Shown here: positions 43,351-52,488 of the stretch, one piece after another
How positions within the stretch are numbered: the stretch's first letter is position 1
Layout of the letters: each line of letters begins with the position of its first letter
Assembly: GCA_045110285.1 (NCBI GenBank)
Contig: JBGCGA010000029.1
Location: forward strand, 1 to 64,000
Length of the DNA stretch: 64,000 nucleotides
Origin: Putridiphycobacter sp045110285
Lineage (GTDB): Bacteria; Bacteroidota; Bacteroidia; Flavobacteriales_D; Crocinitomicaceae
Direction of reading: 5' to 3'
Program-made: the position numbers and the translations under genes
Notes under the pieces: generated by a model
Told to the model about the DNA's origin: nothing
The model's input: the letters and a program-made list of their open reading frames with translations, nothing else
The model's database searches: none

Positions 43351-45015
43351 ATGCAAAATAACAGTAATAATCTTAATCCATTAAAACATCTTAACAAAGA
43401 TATTCCTGCTGGATTAGTGGTTTTTTTAGTCGCGCTTCCACTCTGTCTCGGAATTGCGCTTGCATCAGGTGCACCATTATTTTCTGGAATTATTGCTGGA
43501 ATTGTTGGAGGTATAATAGTTGGTGCAATCAGTGGTTCTCCTTTGGGTGTATCTGGTCCAGCAGCTGGTCTTGCAGTTATTGTTGCTGACTCTATTTTAG
43601 AATTGGGCACAAACGCAAACGGAGATTTTGACATGATGTCAGGTTTCCAGGCTTTTTTAGTAGCAGGTTTAATTGCGGGTATCATTCAAATTATACTAGG
43701 ACTCTTAAAGGCAGGAATAATCGCCTACTACTTCCCATCTTCAGTAATAAAAGGGATGCTAGCAGGCATAGGAATTACATTAATACTGAAGCAAATTCCG
43801 CATGCTTTCGGATGGGACAAAAACCCTGAGGGTGACTGGGCATTTTTCCAATCGGACGGACATAATACATTTTCAGAAATAATGTATGCAGTTCAAAACC
43901 CTACTTTGGGTGCAGTAATAATTACAATTGTTTCATTGGGACTTATCATTTTGTTTCAGATGCAATTCATGAAAAAAAGTAAAATTTTAAATTTAATCCC
44001 AGGACCATTAGTAGCTGTAATAGCAGGGGTTTTGTTGAATGAGATGTTTAGATTATACTTTCCCGGACTCTTGTTAGGAAACGAAATGGAAGTAATTGAC
44101 GAGCAATTACTACAAAACAACCACTTGGTAAATATAAAATCGGCTGATTCAAACCTTCCCTACTACGGTTTAATTACTTTTCCGGACTGGAGCATTTTAT
44201 CGAATCCAAGAATCTATTTAATTGGTTTTACTATGGCCATTGTTGCCAGTTTAGAAACTTTATTATGTGTTGAGGCCACTGACAAATTAGATCCTGAAAA
44301 AAGAATAACCCCTACTAATAAAGAATTATTTGCGCAAGGAACAGGAAATGTCATTTCATCTTTAATTGGTGGTTTACCTGTTACGCAAGTCATTGTTAGG
44401 AGTTCAGCCAATATTAATACAGGAGGAAAAACAAAGATGTCCACCATAGCGCATGGTGTATTTTTAGCGACATTCGCATTATTATTGCCTTGGCTATTAA
44501 ACATGATTCCTCTGTCTTGTTTAGCTGCTATACTTCTTATTGTTGGATATAAGCTAGCTAATGTTGGCTTATTTAAGATGATGTACAAAAGTGGATCTGG
44601 CCAATTTATTCCTTTTATTGTTACCATTATTTTCATTATTGCCATCAACCTTCTGTGGGGAATTATACTGGGCTTAGGTGTTTCCATATTCTATATCCTC
44701 AGAAATAACTTTAAAGTGCCATTTGAGCTTTCAGACAAAGTTCGAGAGGGCGGTAAAAAAGAATTTTACATCACACTTTCTGAAGATGTTACTTTCCTTA
44801 ACAAAGCTTCGGTTTTAAGCACCCTAAGCATTATCCCTGATAATGTTCATGTGACAATAGATGGTGCCAATTGCCAATTTATTCATCAAGATGTTATCGA
44901 GATTTTTGAAGATTTTGCTATCAATGCTAAATCTAGAAATATCGACCTTGAAATAAAAGATTTAGATACTTCAAAATCTAAAGATACCCTAGAACACTTT
45001 AAAATAACGAATTAA
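43351..45015 (+). CDS. SulP-family anion transporter, probable bicarbonate transporter
   Basis: The 554-aa protein has ten to twelve predicted helices and a STAS-like C-terminal part (about 460-554). The motifs LVVFLVALPLCLGIALASGAP and GSPLGVSGPAAGLAVIV are typical of the SulP branch that is commonly coupled to a carbonic anhydrase. SulP proteins move sulfate, bicarbonate or other anions. Because carbonic anhydrase follows 9 bp downstream, bicarbonate is the likely substrate, with uptake driven by sodium in studied relatives. It lies directly after the tetR gene. Confidence 0.93.
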   Translation: MQNNSNNLNPLKHLNKDIPAGLVVFLVALPLCLGIALASGAPLFSGIIAGIVGGIIVGAISGSPLGVSGPAAGLAVIVADSILELGTNANGDFDMMSGFQAFLVAGLIAGIIQIILGLLKAGIIAYYFPSSVIKGMLAGIGITLILKQIPHAFGWDKNPEGDWAFFQSDGHNTFSEIMYAVQNPTLGAVIITIVSLGLIILFQMQFMKKSKILNLIPGPLVAVIAGVLLNEMFRLYFPGLLLGNEMEVIDEQLLQNNHLVNIKSADSNLPYYGLITFPDWSILSNPRIYLIGFTMAIVASLETLLCVEATDKLDPEKRITPTNKELFAQGTGNVISSLIGGLPVTQVIVRSSANINTGGKTKMSTIAHGVFLATFALLLPWLLNMIPLSCLAAILLIVGYKLANVGLFKMMYKSGSGQFIPFIVTIIFIIAINLLWGIILGLGVSIFYILRNNFKVPFELSDKVREGGKKEFYITLSEDVTFLNKASVLSTLSIIPDNVHVTIDGANCQFIHQDVIEIFEDFAINAKSRNIDLEIKDLDTSKSKDTLEHFKITN

Positions 45016-45024
45016 TATCGAATT

Positions 45025-45636
45025 ATGATTACTCAATCAAAAGAAACCCAAAGTAAATTAAGTCCTTCAGATGCATTAAATATGCTAGTAGAAGGTAATA
45101 AAAGATTTGTCGAAAATAAAAAAATGAATCGTGAATTAAATGCTCAGGTTGCTCAAACAAGTACAGGGCAATTTCCTTTTGCTGTGGTTTTAAGCTGTAT
45201 TGATTCTCGTGTTCCGGCAGAAATAGTTTTCGACCAAGGAATAGGAGATATATTTAGTACAAGAGTAGCAGGAAACATTGTAAATGCTGATGTACTGGGT
45301 TCGATTGAGTATGGCTGTAAGGTTGCAGGATCGAAGGTTGTAGTTGTAATGGGGCATACAAAATGCGGAGCAGTTACTGCGGCCTGTTCAAGAGTTGAAC
45401 TGGGCAACATTACCGAACTTCTATCTAAAATCACGCCTTCAGTTGATAAAAAACATCCTGGAAAAACTGAATTAACTGGTGACGAAATTGAAGAGGTTTC
45501 CATAGAAAATGTGAAGCACTCCATTGAAACCATTAGAAATCAAAGTTCAATTTTAGCAGAAATGGAAAAAAATGATGAAATTAAGATAGTTGGCGCAAAT
45601 TATAGTGTACAAACGGGCGAAGTATTATTTCTGTAG
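45025..45636 (+). CDS. beta-class carbonic anhydrase
   Basis: Carbonic anhydrase interconverts CO2 and bicarbonate. The 203-aa protein has the beta-class zinc ligands: C58 in SCIDSR, H111 and C114 in GHTKCGAV, and the catalytic Asp/Arg pair D60 and R62. Length is typical, and there is no signal peptide, so it is cytosolic. It lies 9 bp after the SulP gene, which makes joint bicarbonate supply a strong inference. The operon ends here, 51 bp before the convergent tolC-like gene. Confidence 0.95.
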   Translation: MITQSKETQSKLSPSDALNMLVEGNKRFVENKKMNRELNAQVAQTSTGQFPFAVVLSCIDSRVPAEIVFDQGIGDIFSTRVAGNIVNADVLGSIEYGCKVAGSKVVVVMGHTKCGAVTAACSRVELGNITELLSKITPSVDKKHPGKTELTGDEIEEVSIENVKHSIETIRNQSSILAEMEKNDEIKIVGANYSVQTGEVLFL

Positions 45637-45687
45637 GAGGTTTATTAATTTTGCATACAGTGATACAAGCTGCTGCTTTCGATTTTT

Positions 45688-47103
45688 CTAGAAAGGTAAA
45701 ATTCCTAAAGCGTACTCTGTAGTTAGTTTTGCCTTTTGATTTGCAACTGAAGCTTCAATATATTTCAATTCAGCCTCAATTAAGCTCTTTTCACGAGAAT
45801 TGAGCAGAAAGACACTGCTTTCTCCAATATCAAACAGGGTTTGTTCCCCCCGAAACAGCGCTTGATACTGATCAACCATTCTCTGACTAATTTCTATTTG
45901 CTCAATAGATGTGTTCCATGAATTAAGGTACGAATAAATTTTAAAGGTTTGTTCTGCTTGTTTGTTGGCCAAGTCTGCTTGCAAATCCTGAACTTCTAAT
46001 TTACTAAGGCGCAATTCACCCCGTTCTTTTCGAATAAATATTGGAAAATTAACTTCTGCACCCCATTGGTAGTTATTGACATTGTATGCCTGCCACGGAT
46101 TTTCATTCCCTCCCGAATTCAACGCATTATACTTCAAATTAACGGTGGGCTTTAGCTGCTCTCTACTTAATCGAAGGTCTACCTCTGCCATATCTACCTC
46201 ATATTGATATTTTCGAAGTATGGGATGATAAATATCAATTGTATCTACCATAGCCATTATTGGTAAGTCTACTTCTGCTCGCAGCAAATCCGCAATTAAA
46301 GGTGGATTTATTCCCGGTGTGATTTCAAGTGGGATAAATCCATCCTTCCATAAAAACACCTCCAACTTGGCAGTTGCATTTTTATACAGTAATTCATATT
46401 GCTTAAAATTAAAGATTCTATTTTGCAGGTTGATATTTGACTCCAATGTGTCAATTAATGGTTTATCGCCCACCATAGCGCTTCGCTTAACACCAATAAA
46501 TCTAATTTTTGCATTTTCAACAGCAGTTTCATACACTTTCATTTTATGAAACGACTTTAACCAATCCCAGTAAGCAGCTGAAGCATCATAAAGCAATTGA
46601 TTTAAAATGATTTGTTGCTGCGCTAGTGAACTTTCTCTATAAATTTTGGCTTGTTTCAGTTCTGCTCTTCTTGCATCAATAAATAAATTTTTACCTAAAG
46701 GAACTTTTATTCCTGCTCTCCACAATCCATCTTTCGGGGTATAATCTTGAGGGTTTAGTCGATCTCCTTTTGCCACGTCATAGCCTGCATCAACCTCTAT
46801 ACCGAACCAAGTGGGAATTTTCAGACCTCCCCCTATTAAGCTGTAGTACTGCCCACCATCAAAATATTTTTGATAAGCGCTTCCATACAATTTAGGATCA
46901 AATGCACCCCTAGCCTTTGTAATATAAGCTTGCCCTCTGTCAGCTGCAATTTTGCTTTGCATAGCTGTTGGATGATGCTTTACAACAATTTCTAAAAACT
47001 GATCTAAAGTAAACACGGAGCTACTTTCGGACTGAGCAAATAGGTTAACCGTTGAAGTAAGTAGGAATAAAGTCAAGAAAAAATGCTTTAATCCCCTTAT
47101 CAT
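45688..47103 (-). CDS. TolC-family outer-membrane channel protein
   Basis: The 471-aa protein has a signal peptide (about 1-24, ending NLFAQ) and long coiled-coil regions typical of TolC-like exit ducts, for example AAYWDWLKSFHKMKVYE and, near the C terminus, NSREKSLIEAELKYIEAS. It overlaps the HlyD-like gene upstream by 4 bp (ATGA). It would form the outer channel of the tripartite export system with HlyD and the ABC-like membrane protein. No cargo gene is next to it. Confidence 0.9.
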   Translation of the reverse strand: MIRGLKHFFLTLFLLTSTVNLFAQSESSSVFTLDQFLEIVVKHHPTAMQSKIAADRGQAYITKARGAFDPKLYGSAYQKYFDGGQYYSLIGGGLKIPTWFGIEVDAGYDVAKGDRLNPQDYTPKDGLWRAGIKVPLGKNLFIDARRAELKQAKIYRESSLAQQQIILNQLLYDASAAYWDWLKSFHKMKVYETAVENAKIRFIGVKRSAMVGDKPLIDTLESNINLQNRIFNFKQYELLYKNATAKLEVFLWKDGFIPLEITPGINPPLIADLLRAEVDLPIMAMVDTIDIYHPILRKYQYEVDMAEVDLRLSREQLKPTVNLKYNALNSGGNENPWQAYNVNNYQWGAEVNFPIFIRKERGELRLSKLEVQDLQADLANKQAEQTFKIYSYLNSWNTSIEQIEISQRMVDQYQALFRGEQTLFDIGESSVFLLNSREKSLIEAELKYIEASVANQKAKLTTEYALGILPF

Positions 47104-48446
47104 TTCTTTGGTTTTTTGTGATTTTCAGCTTTATAAAAATTTGGAGGAAATCCATTGATTTTTCGCCATATTTCATATCCAATAAATACATCCTCCAATA
47201 AGATCATGTTATTTGTTCCTCCTCCAAATCTCAATGCTGTAGGCCAAGGATCAGCATCTGGGTTAGGCTGAACTAAAATTCGATATTTTCCATTTGGACC
47301 TAAAAACATGTCAATCCCGTACACTAGACCACTAAAAGTTCCATAGCTCCTATTCGGCCATCCTGAGAAAACAATGGCTGGCCAGCCATCAAAAATAATT
47401 CTTACTTCTTGTCCAACACTCAGTAAAGGCAAATCTATAGGCTCTACAAATAATTCAACCGCCAAATTGTATTTGGTTGGTACAATATTTACCAGTGGCG
47501 CACCTTCTTTAATGGTTTCACCTACTCCGTTTGAAATTAGGTTAGCAACATAACCGTCCTGCGGAGCTAAAATATGGTACATGCCTTGGCGGAAACTATA
47601 ATTAGCATACTTATTTCTAAGCTTAGTAACCATTCCTTCCGAGTCAAACTGACTTGACATAGCTGTAAATATAGACGATTGAATTTTTGCTAAATCCGTA
47701 TCGTATTTAGCTTTAATATTTCCTAGTTCAACTTGAGCGTTTATTAAAGCATTTTTGGAAGTCAGCCACTTGTTTCTTGTTTCAATTTCGTATGCTTTTG
47801 CTTTTTGCTCCTTCACATCTTTGTCTTCAAAATCAGTTTTAGATTTTAGTCCATCCGCTAATAAACTGTCCGTTCGTGTCGCTTGCCGAATGGCTATTAA
47901 GTAGTTCAGTTTAGCCGCTTCGTAGGTTATGCTATCATTTTCTACTTTTAATTCACCCTGAAGCACTTTATTTTGAGCTTGCTGCAACTTTAATGTTAAT
48001 TGATTTTTTAAGGCAGTTGCTTGTTGATTTAGTGCTAAAACCTTATTACTGTATGAATCTGCTGTTGATTGCTTTAATTCTAACTGATTCTTTGTTCTCT
48101 CCAGAAGTTGAGGGTCAAAATAATCATCCTTTACTTCAGAAATAAATGCTATTGTATCTCCTTTTTTTACCACATCTCCTTCTCTAACGAACCACTTTTC
48201 AATTCTCCCCGCAATCACAGAGTTGATGGTTTGAGGTCTTTCTTCGGGTCTTAGTGTTGTCACCCTTCCATCTGTTCTTATATTTTGCGTCCAAGGTAAA
48301 AACGCAATTACGACTATAAAAGCTAAGCTCACTAAGCTTATTCGCTTCACAACTTTCTTCGATTTTTTATTTTCAACAGCCTTTAAAACCTTAAGACCTT
48401 TAAAACTCTCAGCTTTCGAAACACTATTATTTGAAATATTAAGCAT
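47100..48446 (-). CDS. HlyD-family membrane fusion protein
   Basis: The 448-aa protein has a single N-terminal helix (about 36-53), a lipoyl-like half (GRIEKWFVREGDVVKKGDTIAFI), and a long coiled-coil of about 150 residues. The second lipoyl half (YHILAPQDGYVANLIS) and a beta-barrel part (VELFVEPIDLPLLSVGQEVRI) follow. It should bridge the ABC-like protein to the TolC-like channel. It lies 3 bp after the ABC gene and overlaps the tolC-like gene by 4 bp. Confidence 0.92.
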   Translation of the reverse strand: MLNISNNSVSKAESFKGLKVLKAVENKKSKKVVKRISLVSLAFIVVIAFLPWTQNIRTDGRVTTLRPEERPQTINSVIAGRIEKWFVREGDVVKKGDTIAFISEVKDDYFDPQLLERTKNQLELKQSTADSYSNKVLALNQQATALKNQLTLKLQQAQNKVLQGELKVENDSITYEAAKLNYLIAIRQATRTDSLLADGLKSKTDFEDKDVKEQKAKAYEIETRNKWLTSKNALINAQVELGNIKAKYDTDLAKIQSSIFTAMSSQFDSEGMVTKLRNKYANYSFRQGMYHILAPQDGYVANLISNGVGETIKEGAPLVNIVPTKYNLAVELFVEPIDLPLLSVGQEVRIIFDGWPAIVFSGWPNRSYGTFSGLVYGIDMFLGPNGKYRILVQPNPDADPWPTALRFGGGTNNMILLEDVFIGYEIWRKINGFPPNFYKAENHKKPKK

Positions 48447-48449
48447 GAC

Positions 48450-50162
48450 CTAAAGTTTTAAATATGATTTAATATTTTGGAAAGTATCTAATCTTTCAAT
48501 TTTCCCTTTCTTCAAAATAGCAGTTTTATCTAAATGCTGCGCTAAATATTTATTTGGAGAAGCAACGACCAATGTCCATCCTCGGTCTTTATTAGCTAAA
48601 AACTTAATGATACGCTCTCGTTCTGCAGGATCGACTGATGAAAAAGCATCTTTGATTAGCAATAACTTAGGTTTATCAGCAATACTTCTTGCCAACAGTA
48701 TCTTATCAACTACTCCTTTTGAAAACCTTTGTCCTTCTGATTGAATAACAGTATTAAATCCTTGCGGCAAATTTTTCACAAATTCTTCTAACCCCATATT
48801 TCTGATGGCCCACTGAACGTTCTCAAATGTAGCATTGGCTCTGCCCATAGTAATATTTTCCATCAAAGTACCATCAAAGAGTAATTCTTCTCTTAAACAA
48901 TCGCCTATAATAGATCGTAAGGCTGGTAAATTTAAATTGCCTTGCGGGAGATCGTTGTAAGAAACATATCCTTCTTGCGGACAATACAAACCAGAAATTA
49001 GATACATTAGCGTTGATTTTCCAGAATCGTTGTCACCTAGTAACAATGTACTTGAACCAGCCTCAAAAACTAAATTTAGTTGATCGATTACTGGTATTTT
49101 CATGTCTGGGTACGAGAAAGTCATATTACTCAACTCAACTTTTATCCCATCACCCAACGTGAGTTCGGATAAGTCAGCTCCTTCTTCATTTTCTAAAGCC
49201 ATGTCTGTCACCTGACCTATTTTTTCTAATGATGTTAAAACATCATACACTGTTTCTAGGCTCAAAATCAATTTTTCAACAGAATTTAAAACTAATAAAA
49301 TGATAATTTCTGCTGCTACAAACTGTCCAATGTTCATCTGCTGCTCCATTACCAAAATACTTCCAATAATTAACAGACCTGCAGCAATAATCACTTTAAA
49401 GACAATCATTAGTTTAAACTGGTTAACCAGTACTTTAAAATGACTTTCTCGAGCATTAATGTATTTTTCAATGGTGCCATCCATTTTTTGCATTGGTAGA
49501 TTGGTTTTTCCTGCCAATTTAAAACTAGTCATTGTTCTTGCCAACTCCTCGAGCCAATGGGCTACAAAATACTTATGCTTTGACTCTTGTAAACTTGTTT
49601 CTAAACCTACTCGCGCTGTTAATTTAAAAATGGCGTAAACCAGCACAACCAGGATTAAGCTGAAGGCAATAAAGAATGGATGGTAAAGCGATAAAAGTAA
49701 TAAACCAAATACCACTTGAATAGAAGCAGTAGAAAAATCGATTAAAATTTTTGACAATCCCTTTTGAACAGAAACAACGTCAAAAAATCTGTTCATGAGC
49801 TCAGGAGCATAGTGGCGGTATAACGCCTCTAACTTAATTCGTGGAATTCTATAGGCAAATTCAAAAGCAGCTCGTGTAAAAATTTTTTGTTGTAAATGTT
49901 CAGTAATTCTTAGTTGACTGATTTGCAACACACCATTAACAACTAATCCCCCAATAACAAAGCTCACTAACATGACCCATGAGGTATTAATTTGTCCGCC
50001 TTGTATTAAATTGATAATAGCCTGAATGCCTAAAGGTAACGACAAATACACCATACCATGAAAGAAGGCATAAACATACACATTACGTATTTCAGACTTA
50101 TCTGGCTTGAGTAGCAGCCAAAATCTTTTGACAGGGTTTAGCTTTAAATCATTAAAGTCCAT
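48450..50162 (-). CDS. ABC exporter half-transporter with degenerate nucleotide-binding domain
   Basis: The 570-aa protein has a six-helix exporter membrane domain (about 20-310) and a C-terminal nucleotide-binding domain (about 345-570). Walker A is intact (GDNDSGKST, about 374-382). The Q-loop region reads IIGDCLREE, the signature reads FSKGVVDK in place of LSGGQ, Walker B reads LLLIKDAFSS with Ala where the catalytic Glu should be, and the H-loop reads VVASPNK. There is no C39 peptidase domain. It probably binds ATP but hydrolysis is doubtful. It leads the operon with HlyD and TolC, downstream of the shared operator. Confidence 0.9.
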   Translation of the reverse strand: MDFNDLKLNPVKRFWLLLKPDKSEIRNVYVYAFFHGMVYLSLPLGIQAIINLIQGGQINTSWVMLVSFVIGGLVVNGVLQISQLRITEHLQQKIFTRAAFEFAYRIPRIKLEALYRHYAPELMNRFFDVVSVQKGLSKILIDFSTASIQVVFGLLLLSLYHPFFIAFSLILVVLVYAIFKLTARVGLETSLQESKHKYFVAHWLEELARTMTSFKLAGKTNLPMQKMDGTIEKYINARESHFKVLVNQFKLMIVFKVIIAAGLLIIGSILVMEQQMNIGQFVAAEIIILLVLNSVEKLILSLETVYDVLTSLEKIGQVTDMALENEEGADLSELTLGDGIKVELSNMTFSYPDMKIPVIDQLNLVFEAGSSTLLLGDNDSGKSTLMYLISGLYCPQEGYVSYNDLPQGNLNLPALRSIIGDCLREELLFDGTLMENITMGRANATFENVQWAIRNMGLEEFVKNLPQGFNTVIQSEGQRFSKGVVDKILLARSIADKPKLLLIKDAFSSVDPAERERIIKFLANKDRGWTLVVASPNKYLAQHLDKTAILKKGKIERLDTFQNIKSYLKL

Positions 50163-50212
50163 TCTTTGGTATATTTTATAAATCTAGTCAATAAAACTAA
50201 AATAGCTGATGG

Positions 50213-50235
50213 CAAATATAATAGTATTACTATCA
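50213..50235 (-). promoter_or_regulatory. promoter/operator block of the ABC-HlyD-TolC operon
   Basis: Read on the minus strand this 23-bp block is identical to 42636-42658 upstream of tetR: the palindrome ATAGTAATACTAT (plus-strand positions 50221-50233) followed by the -7 box TATATTTG (50220-50213). The ABC start codon is about 50 bp downstream. No TTG is seen at -33, so activity could be weaker than that of the tetR promoter. Confidence 0.8.
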
Positions 50236-50322
50236 TTTTAATGAGTGAAGGTATTAAATTTTTGTTAAAATCTTAAAATACGTACACTCTCAAAACTATC
50301 ATAAAACCTATCAATCAATAAA

Positions 50323-52443
50323 TTACTCTAACTCCTCTAAACTTGTTGATATTACAAAATTACCCATTAATACTTTAATTTTTTTTCCGGAAATAGATTC
50401 AACAATTCCTGTTTTAGCTTGGTGCTTTAGCTTTACCTTGTCACCAACTCTAACTTTTTTAGGCTCTGTTAGTACTTTCTTTTGGATTGGTTTTTCAACA
50501 ATACTGGTTGACTCAGGCAAATCAGGTAATTTCAATTTTTGGTTCAATTCAATGGGTTTATTCTTTACTACAACCTTTGCTTTTTCAATTGCCACCAATT
50601 TTCTAATCGCCTCATTAAGTATTTTATTGGTTTTATGATGCTTGTGCTTCTTTATTAAGTCAAATATCTTTTTACCAATCGTTACAAATTTATTCTGCTG
50701 CTCAAAAAACTGCGTTTGCCGCTTCGCTTTTTCATTTAATACATTTAGCTTTTTTTCATAAGCCTTAATGTCTTTATTTGCTTTAGCATTTGCTGCAAAT
50801 TGTTCGGAATTTATTTTCTTAAATTTCGACTTCTCTTTTTGTAAAGCCACAGTTAAAGCATCTATTTTCAATTTATTATCAGACACTTTTGCTTTTGCTT
50901 GATCAATGATAAATCGATCAATTTCATTAAACTCCGCAACTTCAAACGTAAATGATGAGCCTGGTTGACCTACTGATAACTGATAGAGTGGACTTAATTT
51001 TTTGGTATCGAATAGCATGCAGGCATTTACAGCTTGAGGTAAAGTGGATGTTAGAATCTTGATATTGGTATAATGTGTTGTTATTACAGCAAAAGCTTCT
51101 TTTTGGTAAAGCTCTTCATAAAAGACCTCAGCTAATGCGCCTCCTAGTTCAGGGTCAGACCCAGATCCAAACTCATCCAATAATAATAGAGTATTTTCAT
51201 CAACTGTTTTTAAAAAGTAAGCCATTCGCTTTAGACGATAGCTATATGTGCTTAATTGATTTTCGATTGATTGATTGTCGCCTATGTCCGACATAATTGA
51301 ATTAAACCAACCTCCAACACTGCCCTCGCCTACAGGTATTAATAAGCCAGACTGTAACATGACCTGTAACAAACCCACTGTTTTTAAAGTCACAGATTTG
51401 CCACCGGCATTTGGCCCTGAAATGACCAAAAATCGGCTATCTGGGGATAAGTCCAAATTCTGCCCCATGGTGGTCATTCCCACCGATTCATTTTTCAGCA
51501 ATAAGATTGGATGTTTAGCCTTTTGCCACGACATCACTCTGTCATTGACTAATTTTGGCTTTATTGCTCCCATACTTTCTGCCAATAACACTTTTGCATT
51601 ATATACATCAAACCTGACCAATAGTCGTTGAAAAGCTTCCAAATTATCCTTTTCATTTCTTAACTCATTGGTAATGGCTTCTAATATTTTGTACAACTCA
51701 TGTCGTTCTTCAATCTTTAAAGTATCTTGATGGCTATTTAAAATAATGTTCTCCTTGGGTTCAACATAAGTATAGTTTCCCTTTGCACTAATGCCATGAA
51801 TTTTACCAGGTATCCTTTTTTTATAAGTTGACTGAACGGTTAAAAGTCGCCTATTATCCAAATGAGTCTCCTCGCTATCGCCCAATAATTCTTCTCCTCT
51901 GTACACGCGCAACAAGCGCTCAAAATTTTTATTAATGACTTTATAATTAGAGGCTTGCTGTGATCTGATTTGATTAAGCTGAACTGTTGCATCATCTTTT
52001 ATAATGAACTTTTTAGTATCCAGTACTTTCAAAATGATGTTAAATACTGAATCAATACTAGTGATGTGAGAACAAGCATTGTAAACCAGCGGAAGAATAA
52101 CTTGATTTTGCTTTGCAAATTTTAGCAGTGCTTTGGTCCCTTGACATAAATTGAAAATTTTCACCAATTCATCAACAATCAAAACACCATTTTCAATCCT
52201 GAGCATTTTAAGTGCATCATCAATATCTTCGGCGTTGGAGTGCGGAAAATTAAGTTGACTATCGTGATAAATTCTTTGAATTTCAGACACTAAACTCAAC
52301 TCACGGTCCGCCGCTTCAATATTGGCGAAAAACTTTAGATGCGAAGCGATTGTTTTTGCCTTTTGCGACTTACAGTACCCTGCTAGTAGTTCGCAAACTA
52401 AGTCAAATTCCAATTCTTTTCTACTTTGTAAGTCTAATGACAT
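50323..52443 (-). CDS. MutS2-family protein without Smr domain
   Basis: The 706-aa protein has the MutS-like helical core and ATPase domain: ISGPNAGGKSVTLKTVG (Walker A, about 340-356) and LLLLDEFGSGSDPELGGALAEV (Walker B and signature region). A long basic coiled-coil follows (about 510-640). It ends with a short KOW-like domain (KVRVGDKVKLKHQAKTGIV) and stops there; the roughly 80-residue Smr nuclease domain of typical MutS2 is absent. Known MutS2 roles are suppression of recombination or rescue of collided ribosomes. It has its own -7 element. Confidence 0.92.
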   Translation of the reverse strand: MSLDLQSRKELEFDLVCELLAGYCKSQKAKTIASHLKFFANIEAADRELSLVSEIQRIYHDSQLNFPHSNAEDIDDALKMLRIENGVLIVDELVKIFNLCQGTKALLKFAKQNQVILPLVYNACSHITSIDSVFNIILKVLDTKKFIIKDDATVQLNQIRSQQASNYKVINKNFERLLRVYRGEELLGDSEETHLDNRRLLTVQSTYKKRIPGKIHGISAKGNYTYVEPKENIILNSHQDTLKIEERHELYKILEAITNELRNEKDNLEAFQRLLVRFDVYNAKVLLAESMGAIKPKLVNDRVMSWQKAKHPILLLKNESVGMTTMGQNLDLSPDSRFLVISGPNAGGKSVTLKTVGLLQVMLQSGLLIPVGEGSVGGWFNSIMSDIGDNQSIENQLSTYSYRLKRMAYFLKTVDENTLLLLDEFGSGSDPELGGALAEVFYEELYQKEAFAVITTHYTNIKILTSTLPQAVNACMLFDTKKLSPLYQLSVGQPGSSFTFEVAEFNEIDRFIIDQAKAKVSDNKLKIDALTVALQKEKSKFKKINSEQFAANAKANKDIKAYEKKLNVLNEKAKRQTQFFEQQNKFVTIGKKIFDLIKKHKHHKTNKILNEAIRKLVAIEKAKVVVKNKPIELNQKLKLPDLPESTSIVEKPIQKKVLTEPKKVRVGDKVKLKHQAKTGIVESISGKKIKVLMGNFVISTSLEELE

Positions 52444-52459
52444 GCTTTAAAACAAAAAG

Positions 52460-52467
52460 CAAAAGTA
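52460..52467 (-). promoter_or_regulatory. -7 element upstream of the MutS2-like gene
   Basis: On the minus strand TACTTTTG matches TAnnTTTG 16 bp before the ATG at 52443. No TTG at the -33 distance. Confidence 0.4.
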
Positions 52468-52488
52468 CAACAAAATTGAATGAGTGAA

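Noticed and set aside
43302..43685. Open frame on the minus strand across the tetR-sulP junction
   Set aside because: Antisense to two well-supported genes; Pro/Ala-rich translation typical of the reverse of membrane-protein codons.
44214..44687. 157-codon open frame on the minus strand inside the SulP gene
   Set aside because: Fully antisense to conserved SulP sequence; no recognisable motif or promoter.
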